Origin: Enterococcus asini ATCC 700915
GTDB lineage: Bacteria; Bacillota; Bacilli; Lactobacillales; Enterococcaceae
Assembly (NCBI RefSeq): GCF_000407365.1
Contig: NZ_ASVU01000001.1
Coordinates: 1,645,501 to 1,709,500, forward strand
DNA length: 64,000 nucleotides
Reading direction: 5' to 3'
Positions 43,872-52,951 of the stretch are shown one piece after another. The position numbers were made by a program, and so were the translations under genes. The notes below the pieces were generated by a model. The model had not been told where the DNA came from. It made no database searches and saw only the letters and a list, made by a program, of their open reading frames with translations. The first letter of the stretch is position 1; each line of letters opens with the position of its first letter.

Positions 43872-44723
43872 ATGAAAAAAATCGTAATCGCCTTGGGCTT
43901 ATCCATGGTTCTCCTCCTTAGTGGCTGTGCCAAATGGATCGACCGAGGAGAGTCCATCACCGCGGTGGGGTCTTCCGCCTTGCAACCTTTAGTGGAAACC
44001 GTGGCTGAAGAATACCAAACCAAAAATCCAGGGAAATTTATCAACGTCCAAGGGGGCGGTAGTGGGACTGGTTTGAGCCAAGTCCAATCCGGTGCGGTGG
44101 AAATCGGCAATTCGGACTTGTTTGCAGAAGAAAAAAGTGGGATTCGCGCGGATGAACTTTTGGATCATAAAGTGGCCGTAGTGGGCATCACCCCCATCGT
44201 CAATAAAAAAGTCGGGGTCACCAACTTAACCATGGACCAGCTAAAAGGCATTTTTCTAGGAGAGATTACCAACTGGAAAGACGTCGGCGGCGTGGACCAG
44301 AAGATCGTCGTGCTAAACCGGGCGGCCGGTTCTGGAACCCGGGGAACCTTTGAAAAATGGGTTCTAGACGGAGAAACAGCGATTCCTGCTCAGGAACAAG
44401 ACTCCAGTGGCATGGTGCGTCAAATCGTTTCTGATACACCCGGGGCCATTAGCTACGTGGCGTTTTCCTATGTGACCGATGATGTGATGACGTTAAAACT
44501 AGAAGGTGTCGCACCAACGGATGAAAATGTGACCACGAATCAATGGCCGATTTGGGCTTATGAACACATGTATACTAAGGAAAATCCGGATGCATTGACA
44601 AAGGAATTCTTAGCGTACATTCTTTCTGATGAAGTTCAAGAAAAAATCGTAGGGGAATTAGGTTATATCCCGGTTTCTGCTATGCAGGTCGAACGGGATT
44701 GGCAAGGCAATGTAATCGACTAA
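43872..44723 (+). CDS. pstS: Phosphate-binding lipoprotein PstS
   Basis: 283 residues. Signal peptide with lipobox LSGC (Cys19), so it is a membrane-anchored lipoprotein that captures phosphate for the Pst transporter. Ligand pattern ITAVGSSALQPLVE and GGGSGTGLSQV with Ser/Gly/Thr contacts, and later NRAAGSGTRGTFE and ISYVAFSYV, are PstS hallmarks. ATG 43872 follows AAGGAGCAATGAA; ATG 43869 would also be in frame? it is not (the preceding ATGAA reads a different phase), so 43872 stands. It is separated from pstC by 212 bases with a PhoP box and a long hairpin. Confidence 0.95.
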   Translation: MKKIVIALGLSMVLLLSGCAKWIDRGESITAVGSSALQPLVETVAEEYQTKNPGKFINVQGGGSGTGLSQVQSGAVEIGNSDLFAEEKSGIRADELLDHKVAVVGITPIVNKKVGVTNLTMDQLKGIFLGEITNWKDVGGVDQKIVVLNRAAGSGTRGTFEKWVLDGETAIPAQEQDSSGMVRQIVSDTPGAISYVAFSYVTDDVMTLKLEGVAPTDENVTTNQWPIWAYEHMYTKENPDALTKEFLAYILSDEVQEKIVGELGYIPVSAMQVERDWQGNVID

Positions 44724-44725
44724 AC

Positions 44726-44753
44726 TTTACATAAACTTTACAATAAGTTTATA
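44726..44753 (+). promoter_or_regulatory. PhoP box (three direct repeats) between pstS and pstC
   Basis: TTTACA (44726), TTTACA (44737) and TTTATA (44748) are spaced exactly 11 bp apart, the periodicity of PhoP binding sites in Bacillus. They begin 3 bases after the pstS stop codon. Confidence 0.72.
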
Positions 44754-44789
44754 GGAAATTGACGTTGCTCTCCTAAAATAAAATAGGAT

Positions 44790-44861
44790 GAAAAAAGCAG
44801 GGAGACAGGGCGCGTTCTTCTCCGCCAGGGGCGTGAAGAGGCGAGGTCTGCTGCTTTTTTC
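44790..44861 (+). terminator. Long hairpin with T-run between pstS and pstC
   Basis: GAAAAAAGCAGGGAGAC pairs with GTCTGCTGCTTTTTTC over a long insert that can fold further. It is followed by T-run and could stop transcripts from pstS or attenuate those for pstC. Confidence 0.7.
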
Positions 44862-44935
44862 AGGTCTGGCTTTGCCGTTTGCAAAAGCTTTTATGCCCCA
44901 GGTCGCTTCAGTGGGGAAATGAAGGAGGAATTGTT

Positions 44936-45862
44936 TTGGACGAAGATGTGAAAAAAGCGCTATTAACAAAATCCAAGCGCGCTCGCATGGAACAACGAGG
45001 AAAACTGATTAGTTTTTTGTGTATCGCCCTAATCGTGGCGGTGGTTGTCTCCATCTTTTACTTTGTTGCCAGCAAGGGTTTGGCGACGTTTTTTAAGGAT
45101 AAGGTCAATGTATTCTCCTTTCTTTTTGGAACGGACTGGAATCCGAGCCAGCTAGGACCGGATGGAAAGCCTCAAGTGGGGGCTTTGCCCATGATTGCCG
45201 GCTCCTTTATCGTAACGTTCCTTTCCGCCATTGTAGCGACGCCTTTTGCTATTGGGGCGGCAGTCTTTATGACGGAAATCTCTCCTAAACAAGGACAAAA
45301 AATCTTACAACCGGTTATCGAATTACTGGTGGGGATTCCTTCAGTAGTTTATGGGTTTATCGGTCTATCCGTGATTGTCCCGGCCGTGCGCTCTGTATTT
45401 GGTGGCACCGGCTTCGGGATTTTAGCCGGAACCTTTGTCTTGTTCATCATGATTTTGCCCACGGTGACCACTATGACCGTGGATGCTTTAAAAGCTGTGC
45501 CTCGGCATTATCGGGAAGCGTCCTTGGCCTTAGGAGCGACCCGCTGGCAGACGATTTATAAAGTGGTCTTGCGGGCGGCCGTTCCGGGTATTTTAACCGC
45601 GGTGGTCTTCGGTATGGCTCGGGCCTTTGGGGAAGCGTTGGCTATCCAAATGGTAATCGGGAACGCGGCTTTAATGCCAAATTCCTTGGTAACTCCGGCC
45701 TCTACTTTGACTTCGATTTTGACCATGGGTATCGGGAATACGATTATGGGTACGGTAGAAAACAACGTACTGTGGTCCTTAGCCTTGATTCTCTTACTAA
45801 TGTCACTACTCTTCAATATCATCATCCGCTTGATTGGCAAAAAGGGGGCCTTTAGCAAATGA
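44936..45862 (+). CDS. pstC: Phosphate ABC transporter permease PstC
   Basis: 308 residues with six membrane helices. TTG 44936 is chosen: AAGGAGG at 44922-44928 lies 7 bases before it, while no ATG is at proper distance and a longer frame (44879) has no ribosome site. Signature LVGIPSVVYGFIGL, VDALKAVPRHYREASLALGATRWQTIYKV (EAA loop). N-terminal cytoplasmic segment (DEDVKKALLTKSKRARMEQR) precedes the first helix. Stop overlaps the pstA start by 4 bases. With PstA it forms the membrane channel. Confidence 0.95.
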   Translation: MDEDVKKALLTKSKRARMEQRGKLISFLCIALIVAVVVSIFYFVASKGLATFFKDKVNVFSFLFGTDWNPSQLGPDGKPQVGALPMIAGSFIVTFLSAIVATPFAIGAAVFMTEISPKQGQKILQPVIELLVGIPSVVYGFIGLSVIVPAVRSVFGGTGFGILAGTFVLFIMILPTVTTMTVDALKAVPRHYREASLALGATRWQTIYKVVLRAAVPGILTAVVFGMARAFGEALAIQMVIGNAALMPNSLVTPASTLTSILTMGIGNTIMGTVENNVLWSLALILLLMSLLFNIIIRLIGKKGAFSK

Positions 45863-46743
45863 ATGCGAAACGTTCGGATAAAATCGCCACTGGAGTGCTT
45901 TATGCCGTTTCAGGGACTATCGTTTTAATCTTAGCTGCCTTGCTGTTGTACATCTTGGTGCGGGGGGTACCCCATATTTCTTGGGAGTTCTTGACCGCTC
46001 CTTCCAAAGCCTATCAAGAAGGCGGTGGGATTGGCATCCAGTTGTTTAACTCCTTTTACTTGCTGTTGATCACCATGATTATCAGTTTTCCCATTTCTTT
46101 AGGGGCGGGAATTTATTTGTCTGAATACGCCAAGAAAAATTGGCTGACAGACGTGATTCGCACTTCCATTGAAATCTTAAGTTCCTTGCCTTCTGTCGTA
46201 GTGGGGCTGTTTGGTTTCTTAGTTTTCGTAATTCAGTTTGGCTACGGCTTTTCCATTATCTCTGGCGCCTTGGCTTTAACCTTTTTCAATCTGCCACTGT
46301 TAACTAGAAACGTGGAAGAATCTTTACGGGCAATCCACTACACGCAACGGGAAGCCGGCTTAGCACTAGGTTTGTCCCGGTGGGAGACGGTTTTGCGAAT
46401 CGTAGTGCCGGAAGCTACTCCAGGGATTTTAACCGGGATTATCTTAAGCTCTGGCCGAATTTTTGGGGAAGCCGCAGCGCTGATCTACACTGCCGGGCAA
46501 AGCGCACCGGCTTTGGATTTCTCCAACTGGAATCCACTAAGTGTGTCGAGTCCCATTAGCATCTTCCGGCAAGCGGAAACTTTGGCCGTGCATATTTGGA
46601 AGATCAATACCGAGGGCACGATGCCAGATGGCGCAGCAGTTTCTGCCGGTGCCTCTGCCGTGCTGATCATTGCCGTGCTCTTGTTTAACTTCGCAGCTCG
46701 GGCTGTGGGCAAACGCTTGTATAAGAAAATGACTTCCGCATAG
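45859..46743 (+). CDS. pstA: Phosphate ABC transporter permease PstA
   Basis: 294 residues with six membrane helices. Motif SSLPSVVVGLFGFLVFVIQFG and EAA loop ESLRAIHYTQREAGLALGLSRWETVLRI are the conserved features. ATG 45859 overlaps the pstC stop (ATGA), so the two are translated together. It continues into pstB1 after 14 bases. Confidence 0.96.
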   Translation: MNAKRSDKIATGVLYAVSGTIVLILAALLLYILVRGVPHISWEFLTAPSKAYQEGGGIGIQLFNSFYLLLITMIISFPISLGAGIYLSEYAKKNWLTDVIRTSIEILSSLPSVVVGLFGFLVFVIQFGYGFSIISGALALTFFNLPLLTRNVEESLRAIHYTQREAGLALGLSRWETVLRIVVPEATPGILTGIILSSGRIFGEAAALIYTAGQSAPALDFSNWNPLSVSSPISIFRQAETLAVHIWKINTEGTMPDGAAVSAGASAVLIIAVLLFNFAARAVGKRLYKKMTSA

Positions 46744-46757
46744 ATTGGAGCAAAACG

Positions 46758-47561
46758 ATGAGTTACGATATGAATGATCGCCATTTGATCACCTTTGATA
46801 AAGATGACAAGGTTGCCTTGTACACGGAAGACTTAAAGGTCTGGTACGGGCAAAACGAAGCCATCCATGGGGTGGACTTAGAATTTGAAAAAAATTGTAT
46901 CACGGCTTTGATTGGGCCTTCTGGTTCCGGGAAATCAACTTACTTGCGGTCTTTGAACCGGATGAATGATGGAATCTCTGGCACTAACGTTACTGGGAAA
47001 ATCATGTACAAAGATGTAGATGTCAATCGCAAAGACATCGATGTCTACGAAATGCGCAAACGCATTGGCATGGTGTTTCAACGGCCAAATCCTTTTAGTA
47101 AGTCGATTTATGAAAATATCACTTTTGCCCTAAAGCGCCACGGGGAGCGGGACAAACAAAAGTTGGACGAAATCGTGGAATCAAGCTTGAAGCAAGCCGC
47201 TTTGTGGGAGCAAGTGAAAGACAATTTGCATAAAAGCGCATTGGCATTATCCGGGGGACAGCAACAACGCCTGTGTATCGCCCGGGCGATTGCCATGAAA
47301 CCAGATATCTTGCTTTTGGATGAACCGGCTTCTGCTCTGGATCCGATTTCCACCGGGACCGTGGAAGAAACCTTAGTCAATTTGAAAGAAAACTATACGA
47401 TTATCATTGTGACTCACAATATGCAACAAGCCGCTCGGATTAGCGATTACACCGCCTTTTTCTATATGGGCAGTGTATTGGAATACGATGAAACCCGAAA
47501 AATCTTTACCCGGCCGAAGATCAAGGCCACGGAAGATTACGTATCAGGGCACTTTGGCTAA
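46758..47561 (+). CDS. pstB: Phosphate ABC transporter ATPase PstB, first copy
   Basis: 267 residues. Walker A GPSGSGKSTYLRSLNRMND, signature [14 protein letters not shown], Walker B LLLDEPASALDPIS. Has a longer N-terminus (MSYDMNDRHLITFDKDDKVALY) than the next PstB. ATG 46758 follows TTGGAG. Two pstB genes in a row are normal in Lactobacillales; which copy supplies ATP hydrolysis under which condition is unknown. 12 bases separate it from pstB2. Confidence 0.95.
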   Translation: MSYDMNDRHLITFDKDDKVALYTEDLKVWYGQNEAIHGVDLEFEKNCITALIGPSGSGKSTYLRSLNRMNDGISGTNVTGKIMYKDVDVNRKDIDVYEMRKRIGMVFQRPNPFSKSIYENITFALKRHGERDKQKLDEIVESSLKQAALWEQVKDNLHKSALALSGGQQQRLCIARAIAMKPDILLLDEPASALDPISTGTVEETLVNLKENYTIIIVTHNMQQAARISDYTAFFYMGSVLEYDETRKIFTRPKIKATEDYVSGHFG

Positions 47562-47573
47562 GGAGGAAGCGGC

Positions 47574-48332
47574 ATGTCTGAATCATTGATTTCATCACAA
47601 GATTTACATTTGTATTACGGTAAAAAAGAAGCCTTAAAGGGTATTACCATGGGCTTTGAAGAAAATCATATTACGGCATTGATCGGTCCTTCCGGCTGTG
47701 GCAAGTCGACTTACTTGCGGACTTTGAACCGGATGAATGACTTGATTCCCGGAGTGACCATTACGGGCAATGTCCAATACAAAGGCAACGACATTTACAG
47801 TCCGAAACAAGACATCGTCGAGTTGCGCAAAGAAATCGGCATGGTCTTCCAACAACCGAATCCTTTTCCATTTTCCATTTACGAAAATGTCATCTATGGG
47901 TTAAAATTAAAAGGAGAAAAGGACAAAGAGAAACTGGACCAAGTGGTAGAAGAAAGTCTCAAGGCGGCATCTGTTTGGGATGACGTGAAAGACAAGCTTC
48001 ACACCAGTGCCCTGTCACTATCCGGTGGCCAACAACAGCGGGTTTGTATCGCTCGGGTGTTGGCGGTGGATCCGAAAATCATCCTTTTAGATGAACCGAC
48101 CAGTGCCTTAGACCCGATTTCTTCCGGGAAGATCGAGAACACGCTGTTTCATCTGAAAGAGCGCTACACCATGATCATCGTGACGCACAATATGTCCCAA
48201 GCCTCTCGGATATCCGATAAGACTGCCTTTTTCTTAGACGGCAATTTAATCGAATTTGACGATACCAAGAAGATTTTCCTAGAACCAAAGAAAAAAGAAA
48301 CAGAGGATTACATTTCTGGCCGTTTTGGCTAA
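47574..48332 (+). CDS. pstB: Phosphate ABC transporter ATPase PstB, second copy
   Basis: 252 residues. Walker [20 protein letters not shown], signature [14 protein letters not shown], Walker [15 protein letters not shown]. The two copies share the same framework but differ at many positions, so the duplication is old and not an assembly artefact. ATG 47574 follows AAGGAGGAAGCGGC. phoU follows after about 29 bases. Confidence 0.95.
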   Translation: MSESLISSQDLHLYYGKKEALKGITMGFEENHITALIGPSGCGKSTYLRTLNRMNDLIPGVTITGNVQYKGNDIYSPKQDIVELRKEIGMVFQQPNPFPFSIYENVIYGLKLKGEKDKEKLDQVVEESLKAASVWDDVKDKLHTSALSLSGGQQQRVCIARVLAVDPKIILLDEPTSALDPISSGKIENTLFHLKERYTMIIVTHNMSQASRISDKTAFFLDGNLIEFDDTKKIFLEPKKKETEDYISGRFG

Positions 48333-48361
48333 TAGTGAGGAGAAAGCGAGGAGTAAAGGTT

Positions 48362-49039
48362 ATGTTGCGGACACAGTTTGAAGAGGAATTGCTCAATCTC
48401 CACAATCAGTTTTACGAAATGGGGATGATGGTAAGTAATGCCGTGCATAAATCGGTAAAAGCTTATATTAAGCACGATAAGGAATTAGCCCGATCAGTGA
48501 TCGATCACGATATCGAGATCAATGATATGGAAGTCCGTTTGGAGAAGAAAAGCTTTGAAATGATTGCTTTGCAACAGCCGGTGACCACCGACTTGCGGAT
48601 GATCATCACTGTCATGAAAGCCAGCTCCGACTTAGAGCGTATGGCAGATCACGCGGTATCCATTGCCAAGTCGACTATCCGAGTGAAAGGGGAAACTCGG
48701 ATTCCGGAAATCGAAAAGCAAATTTCTGATATGAGTGATTACGTGAAAAAAATGGTGGACAATGTGTTGATTGCCTACGTGAAAACCAACGAAAAAGATG
48801 CCCGCTTGATTGCGGATATGGATACCCGGATTAATGACTACTATTCAGAAATCTATCATGAAGCCATTAAGTCCATGCAGGAAAATCCGGCGACCGTCAT
48901 TAGCGGGAGTGACTATCTATCCGTAGCCCAATATTTGGAACGCATTGGAGATTATGTGACCAATATCTGCGAGTGGATCGTCTACTTGGCTACCGGTAAA
49001 ATTACCGAGTTGAACTCCAACCATGATGAAATGGTGTAA
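48362..49039 (+). CDS. phoU: PhoU, phosphate transport regulator
   Basis: 225 residues. Two PhoU three-helix repeats with the metal-binding pattern EIEINDMEVRLE and DLERMADHAVSIAKS, then a second copy (ADMDTRINDYYSEIYHE, YLERIGDYVTNICEW). PhoU restrains Pst uptake and the Pho signalling kinase. ATG 48362 is preceded by CGAGGAG; the longer frame from 48335 is less likely. End of the pst operon; a terminator follows. Confidence 0.95.
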   Translation: MLRTQFEEELLNLHNQFYEMGMMVSNAVHKSVKAYIKHDKELARSVIDHDIEINDMEVRLEKKSFEMIALQQPVTTDLRMIITVMKASSDLERMADHAVSIAKSTIRVKGETRIPEIEKQISDMSDYVKKMVDNVLIAYVKTNEKDARLIADMDTRINDYYSEIYHEAIKSMQENPATVISGSDYLSVAQYLERIGDYVTNICEWIVYLATGKITELNSNHDEMV

Positions 49040-49052
49040 GCCTGACTTAAAC

Positions 49053-49086
49053 AAGATACCTGTCCTTTAAGGATGGGTATTTTTTG
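49053..49086 (+). terminator. Terminator after phoU
   Basis: AGATACC-T-GTCC pairs with GGA-T-GGGTAT, followed by six T. Confidence 0.83.
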
Positions 49087-49142
49087 TTGGAAAATTCCTT
49101 TGCCAGAGAATCCGTCTGAAGTTGGGGCAAAGTTCGGTCTTT

Positions 49143-49177
49143 AGTCCTATGACATTTCTTTCTTTTCTTGGCATAAT
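49143..49177 (+). promoter_or_regulatory. Predicted liaXYZ promoter and LiaR-like half-palindrome
   Basis: ATGACA (49149-49154), 17 bases, CATAAT (49172-49177). The -35 lies inside AGTCCTATGACA (49143-49154), an AGTC-N4-GAC pattern of the type bound by LiaR/VraR response regulators. Confidence 0.5.
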
Positions 49178-49229
49178 AGCAATGTAAGATGAACTTGCAA
49201 AAAAATACAATCAAGGAGGCTCATTTTCC

Positions 49230-50777
49230 ATGAATGAACGAGAACGAGTATTGGACTTAGTAAAAAAAGGTGTACTCTCAACGGAAGAAGCCTTAGACCT
49301 ATTGGAAGGCCTAGCCAAGGAAAAAGGCGAAAAACATATTCAAAAGGCCAATGAAGAAGTAATTGCTGAGAAGAAAGACGCTGTCGATCGTCTATTAGAA
49401 GATCCAGAAGATAAAGATTTTGCCCAAGATATCCAAGATCAAGAAGCCGAGGATAAGAAAACCCTCGATAGTCTGTTAGACGACTTGGCGACCGAAGCAA
49501 ATCGAACTTCTGTGGAATTAGACGAAGTCAATGTGGAACTAGCCGGTGTGGCCAGCCAATTGGCAGAAGCACAAAGCAAACTGATGGAGTTGAACACCAA
49601 GGAAGAATTGGATATTTTATCCGATGAAGAATTGGCCGAAAGAAAAGAATTAGAAGCAGAATTGAAAGCTTTGGAACTCTCCCAAGAAGACTTAGAAGCG
49701 GAAAAAGAAAATCTTGAATCCCACTTAAAGGGTGTCAAGAAAGATCAATGGTCTCAAATGAAAGACGATTTCCGCAGCAAATTCAACGACGAATGGAAAG
49801 ATCAAGCTTCCGATGCGTTGAACCAAGCTGGAGAAAAAATGGCCGAAGCCGGTAGCCAAATCGGCAAACTATTGAAGCAAACTTTCTCCACCGTGTCTCA
49901 AACGTTGAATGACAATGTGGAATGGAAAGACATTAACATGAGAGTGCCGGGAGTGGCTAACACCAAGTTCGACCATACCTTTGAATTCGATGCGAGTGAA
50001 GCAACGATTCTCGATGTAAAAGTTGCGAATGGGAATGTGGAATTTGATGTTTGGGAAGAAGATCACGTGAAAGTGGACGCCAAAATCACGCTTTACGGCA
50101 AGATGGATGGCGCAACGCCACTAGATGCTTTCAATGCCCGCAGTCGCATGGAAGTCGACGATGATCATATCCTCTTCCACGTACCAAATAAACGGGTCCG
50201 GGCAGATTTGACTTTCTACCTACCAACTCAAGTGTATGACCATGTGGCACTAAAACTGCTAAACGGGAACGTCGTAGTGAAGAAATTAGAAGCCAAAGAT
50301 GTCTACACCCAATCAACTAATGGGAACATGGACTTTAAAGAAATCGATGCCACGATGTTGGAAATCAACGGTGTCAACGGGAACATTACCGTGGCTAGTG
50401 GGGATGTGCGGGATACCATCATCGAAAACGTGAATGGGAATATCACCGTGAAGACGACTCCTCAAACCATCGGTGCTTCCTTAGTCAATGGAGACATTCG
50501 CTTGACCTTTGCCGGCACGAACTTGAAAAAAGTTGACGCCAGCTCCGTAAACGGCACGGTGAAAGCAGCCTTTGCGCCGACTTTAGGCTTGGAAGGTACT
50601 GCTAAGACGAGCCTCGGGAAGATCAATTCACGCATGAGCGACTATGAAGTGATTCGGGAGAAAAAAGCGAAGATGAACCAATTGTTGCAATTCCGCCGAG
50701 TGGCTGAAGATAGCTGGGCACAAATCGAACTAGCAACTACTACTGGGAACGTTTTAATTAAAGATACGGATCAATAA
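49230..50777 (+). CDS. liaX: LiaX, cell-envelope stress protein (DUF4097)
   Basis: 515 residues. N-terminal half is alpha-helical and coiled-coil rich, beginning MNERERVLDLVKKGVLSTEEALDLLEGLAKEKG and running through a long acidic helix (about 60-215). C-terminal half (about 240-515) is a beta-strand-rich DUF4097 domain with repeated NGN pattern (VANGNVEFDVW, LLNGNVVVKKL, STNGNMDFKEI, GVNGNITVAS, NVNGNITVKT, LVNGDIRL). In E. faecalis LiaX is released to the surface and restrains the LiaFSR response to daptomycin and antimicrobial peptides. ATG 49230 with AAGGAGG. First gene of liaXYZ. No signal peptide is visible, so export is not explained by the sequence. Confidence 0.92.
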   Translation: MNERERVLDLVKKGVLSTEEALDLLEGLAKEKGEKHIQKANEEVIAEKKDAVDRLLEDPEDKDFAQDIQDQEAEDKKTLDSLLDDLATEANRTSVELDEVNVELAGVASQLAEAQSKLMELNTKEELDILSDEELAERKELEAELKALELSQEDLEAEKENLESHLKGVKKDQWSQMKDDFRSKFNDEWKDQASDALNQAGEKMAEAGSQIGKLLKQTFSTVSQTLNDNVEWKDINMRVPGVANTKFDHTFEFDASEATILDVKVANGNVEFDVWEEDHVKVDAKITLYGKMDGATPLDAFNARSRMEVDDDHILFHVPNKRVRADLTFYLPTQVYDHVALKLLNGNVVVKKLEAKDVYTQSTNGNMDFKEIDATMLEINGVNGNITVASGDVRDTIIENVNGNITVKTTPQTIGASLVNGDIRLTFAGTNLKKVDASSVNGTVKAAFAPTLGLEGTAKTSLGKINSRMSDYEVIREKKAKMNQLLQFRRVAEDSWAQIELATTTGNVLIKDTDQ

Positions 50778-50790
50778 GCTGAAAGGGCAG

Positions 50791-50822
50791 GGGTGACTTT
50801 GATGAGACAGTCAAAGTTGCCC
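50791..50822 (+). other. Stem-loop between liaX and liaY
   Basis: GGGTGACTTTGA and TCAAAGTTGCCC pair over 12 positions (two G:T) around an 8-base loop. No T-run follows, so an RNA-processing site or mRNA stabiliser is as likely as a terminator. Confidence 0.55.
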
Positions 50823-50919
50823 TAAGCCTAGCTCAGTAAAATCTGATTGATGCAACAAGAAAAAGGATGAAAAATCCTTTGAAATACGGTAAAATTTGAC
50901 AGGATAGAGGTGAGCAATT

Positions 50920-51234
50920 ATGCGAAAGAATTTAACAAAATCTCCAGATAACGTCGTATTAACAGGTACTTTAGGCGGGATTGCCGAATTTATTGGCATC
51001 GATGCCACAATCATTCGTGTGGTCTATGTCTTCTTGTCCTTAGTGACAACTGGTTTTCCTGGTGTCCTGTTGTACATCGTCATGGCGTTAGTGATTCCTT
51101 CTGGTAAAGGCGGACGTCGCCCATCATCCGGGAATCCTTATCATTCTGGCTCAAAAGGTAGCTACAAGCAATTTCGCCAAGAGCCGCCAAAAGAAGTCGA
51201 AAAAATCGATGACGATGACTGGAGTGACTTCTAA
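50920..51234 (+). CDS. liaY: LiaY, PspC-domain membrane protein
   Basis: 104 residues. PspC domain with one clear membrane helix (VVYVFLSLVTTGFPGVLLYIVMALVIP) near residues 30-60 and a basic, Ser/Gly-rich tail ending in an acidic patch. Mediator between LiaX and membrane remodelling in enterococci. ATG 50920 follows AGAGGTG. Its stop codon TAATG overlaps the liaZ start. It is separated from liaX by 142 bases containing a stem-loop. Confidence 0.93.
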   Translation: MRKNLTKSPDNVVLTGTLGGIAEFIGIDATIIRVVYVFLSLVTTGFPGVLLYIVMALVIPSGKGGRRPSSGNPYHSGSKGSYKQFRQEPPKEVEKIDDDDWSDF

Positions 51235-51596
51235 TGACGTACTTCCAACGTTTAGTGGTAAACACGGTGACGTTTATCGCCTTGACGGTGCTTATGCCTA
51301 GCCAGTTTCACGTGGCAAGCCTTTTGACGGCGCTCATTGCGGCCTTTGTGCTTTCGATTCTAAACGGGATTGTACGTCCCATCTTAGTCATCCTGTCATT
51401 ACCGTTGAACGTCTTAAGTTTAGGCTTGTTCACCTTTGTGATCAACGGCGCCATGTTGAGCCTGACCTCGTCCTTAGTAGGAGCAAACAGCTTTGGTTTT
51501 GCTTCCTTTGGGTCGGCTTTATTGGTCGCGGTAATCATGTCCATCGTAAATGTGATCGTCACCGAACACGCCTTAGATAAGTACAACAACGACTAA
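51234..51596 (+). CDS. liaZ: LiaZ, phage-holin-like membrane protein
   Basis: 120 residues with four hydrophobic segments, matching the DUF/phage-holin IV (YvlD) family. Start overlaps the liaY stop by one base; coupled translation is likely. In E. faecalis, liaXYZ form one regulon member controlled by LiaR. Terminator follows within a few bases. Confidence 0.92.
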   Translation: MTYFQRLVVNTVTFIALTVLMPSQFHVASLLTALIAAFVLSILNGIVRPILVILSLPLNVLSLGLFTFVINGAMLSLTSSLVGANSFGFASFGSALLVAVIMSIVNVIVTEHALDKYNND

Positions 51597-51626
51597 ACCT
51601 CTTCTCCTAGTGAGAGGAGGTTTTTT
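51597..51626 (+). terminator. Terminator after liaZ
   Basis: AACCTCTTCTC pairs with GAGAGGAGGTT, followed by six T. Confidence 0.92.
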
Positions 51627-51820
51627 GGTTTTTCGTAACCATTCAAATCAAAACATGATACAATTATTATGAGGAAAGTTTTAGAAAAACAAAACGATCA
51701 GAAAAAATCAGGAAAGGAGCAACGCTTGTTTAGCGAAAGGCTAGCTATTTTACTCGAAATGTTTTGATTAAAAAATGATGGTATTTTACAGAAAAATCAG
51801 GAGAAGAGGATCGTGATGAC

Positions 51821-52936
51821 ATGGAGACATTGATTGAAGGGGTAGTGGGGATGGGGCAAGAACCCGGACGTCTAGTGATGATGCTAATCGGGGGCTTGCT
51901 GTTGTATCTGGGCATTAAGAAGGAGTACGAGCCTACTTTACTGGTACCCATGGGCTTAGGAACGATTTTGGTGAACTTTCCCGATTCCGGGGTGTTGAGT
52001 GCCGCAGGAGAGCCTGGCGCCTTTCAGATTTTATTCGATGCGGGGATTAAAACCGAGCTCTTTCCCTTGCTATTATTTATCGGGATTGGGGCAATGATTG
52101 ACTTTGGACCCCTTTTGCAAAATCCCTTCATGCTCTTATTTGGGGCTGCAGCCCAATTCGGAATCTTTTTTACCGTGATTTTAGCAATTTTATTAGGTTT
52201 TGATTTAAATGATGCGGCGTCTATCGGTATTATCGGTGCGGCGGATGGGCCGACGTCGATTTTTGTGGCCAATACGTTGAATTCCCAGTACATGGGAGCC
52301 ATTATGGTGGCGGCTTATTCGTATATGGCCTTGGTGCCGATTATTCAGCCGGTGGCGATTAAAGCCGTCACCACGAAAAAAGAACGGCAAATTCGCATGA
52401 CCTATCGCGCAGGAGAAGTCTCGAAAACGGCGAAGATTTTATTTCCCATTGTGATTTCCTGTGTGGCGGGCTTGATTGCACCAGTCTCACTGCCCTTAGT
52501 GGGATTCTTGATGTTTGGAAACTTGTTGCGAGAATGTGGTGTTTTGGACCGGTTATCGATCTCCGCACAAAATGAACTGGTGAACTTGGTCAGTATTCTG
52601 TTGGGCTTGTCGATTTCTGTGAGTATGCACTACGAGGACTTTTTGAAAGTCGACACACTCTTGGTTATCTTCTTAGGCTTAATCGCGTTTATTATGGATT
52701 CGGTGGGAGGCGTGTTGTTTGCCAAACTGCTGAATCTCTTTCGGAAAGAAAAAATCAATCCCATGGTGGGGGCAGCGGGAATTTCGGCCTTTCCTATGTC
52801 CAGTCGGGTGATTCAAAAGATGGCCACGGAAGCCGATCCACAAAACTTTATTCTCATGCATGCAGCGGGAGCCAATGTTTCCGGTCAGATTGCTTCCGTG
52901 ATTGCCGGGGGCTTGCTACTAGCGTTGTTGACTTAA
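51821..52936 (+). CDS. Sodium-translocating decarboxylase beta subunit (OadB/GcdB family)
   Basis: 371 residues with about ten membrane segments. Family members drive Na+ export using decarboxylation energy (oxaloacetate, glutaconyl-CoA or methylmalonyl-CoA). Conserved patterns: GIKKEYEPTLLVPMGLGTILVN, the repeat GIGAMIDFGPL and IGIIGAADGPTSIFVAN, and VGAAGISAFPMSSRVIQKMATEAD in the second half. ATG 51821 follows GAAGAGGATCGTGAC. The only partner nearby is the 45-residue gene downstream; no alpha subunit or biotin carrier is in this window. Confidence 0.92.
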   Translation: METLIEGVVGMGQEPGRLVMMLIGGLLLYLGIKKEYEPTLLVPMGLGTILVNFPDSGVLSAAGEPGAFQILFDAGIKTELFPLLLFIGIGAMIDFGPLLQNPFMLLFGAAAQFGIFFTVILAILLGFDLNDAASIGIIGAADGPTSIFVANTLNSQYMGAIMVAAYSYMALVPIIQPVAIKAVTTKKERQIRMTYRAGEVSKTAKILFPIVISCVAGLIAPVSLPLVGFLMFGNLLRECGVLDRLSISAQNELVNLVSILLGLSISVSMHYEDFLKVDTLLVIFLGLIAFIMDSVGGVLFAKLLNLFRKEKINPMVGAAGISAFPMSSRVIQKMATEADPQNFILMHAAGANVSGQIASVIAGGLLLALLT

Positions 52937-52951
52937 TAAGGAGGAAAAACC

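Noticed and set aside
46758-48332. Two similar pstB genes in a row as a possible assembly duplication
   Set aside because: The copies differ widely in sequence and N-terminal length; tandem pstB is standard in Lactobacillales.
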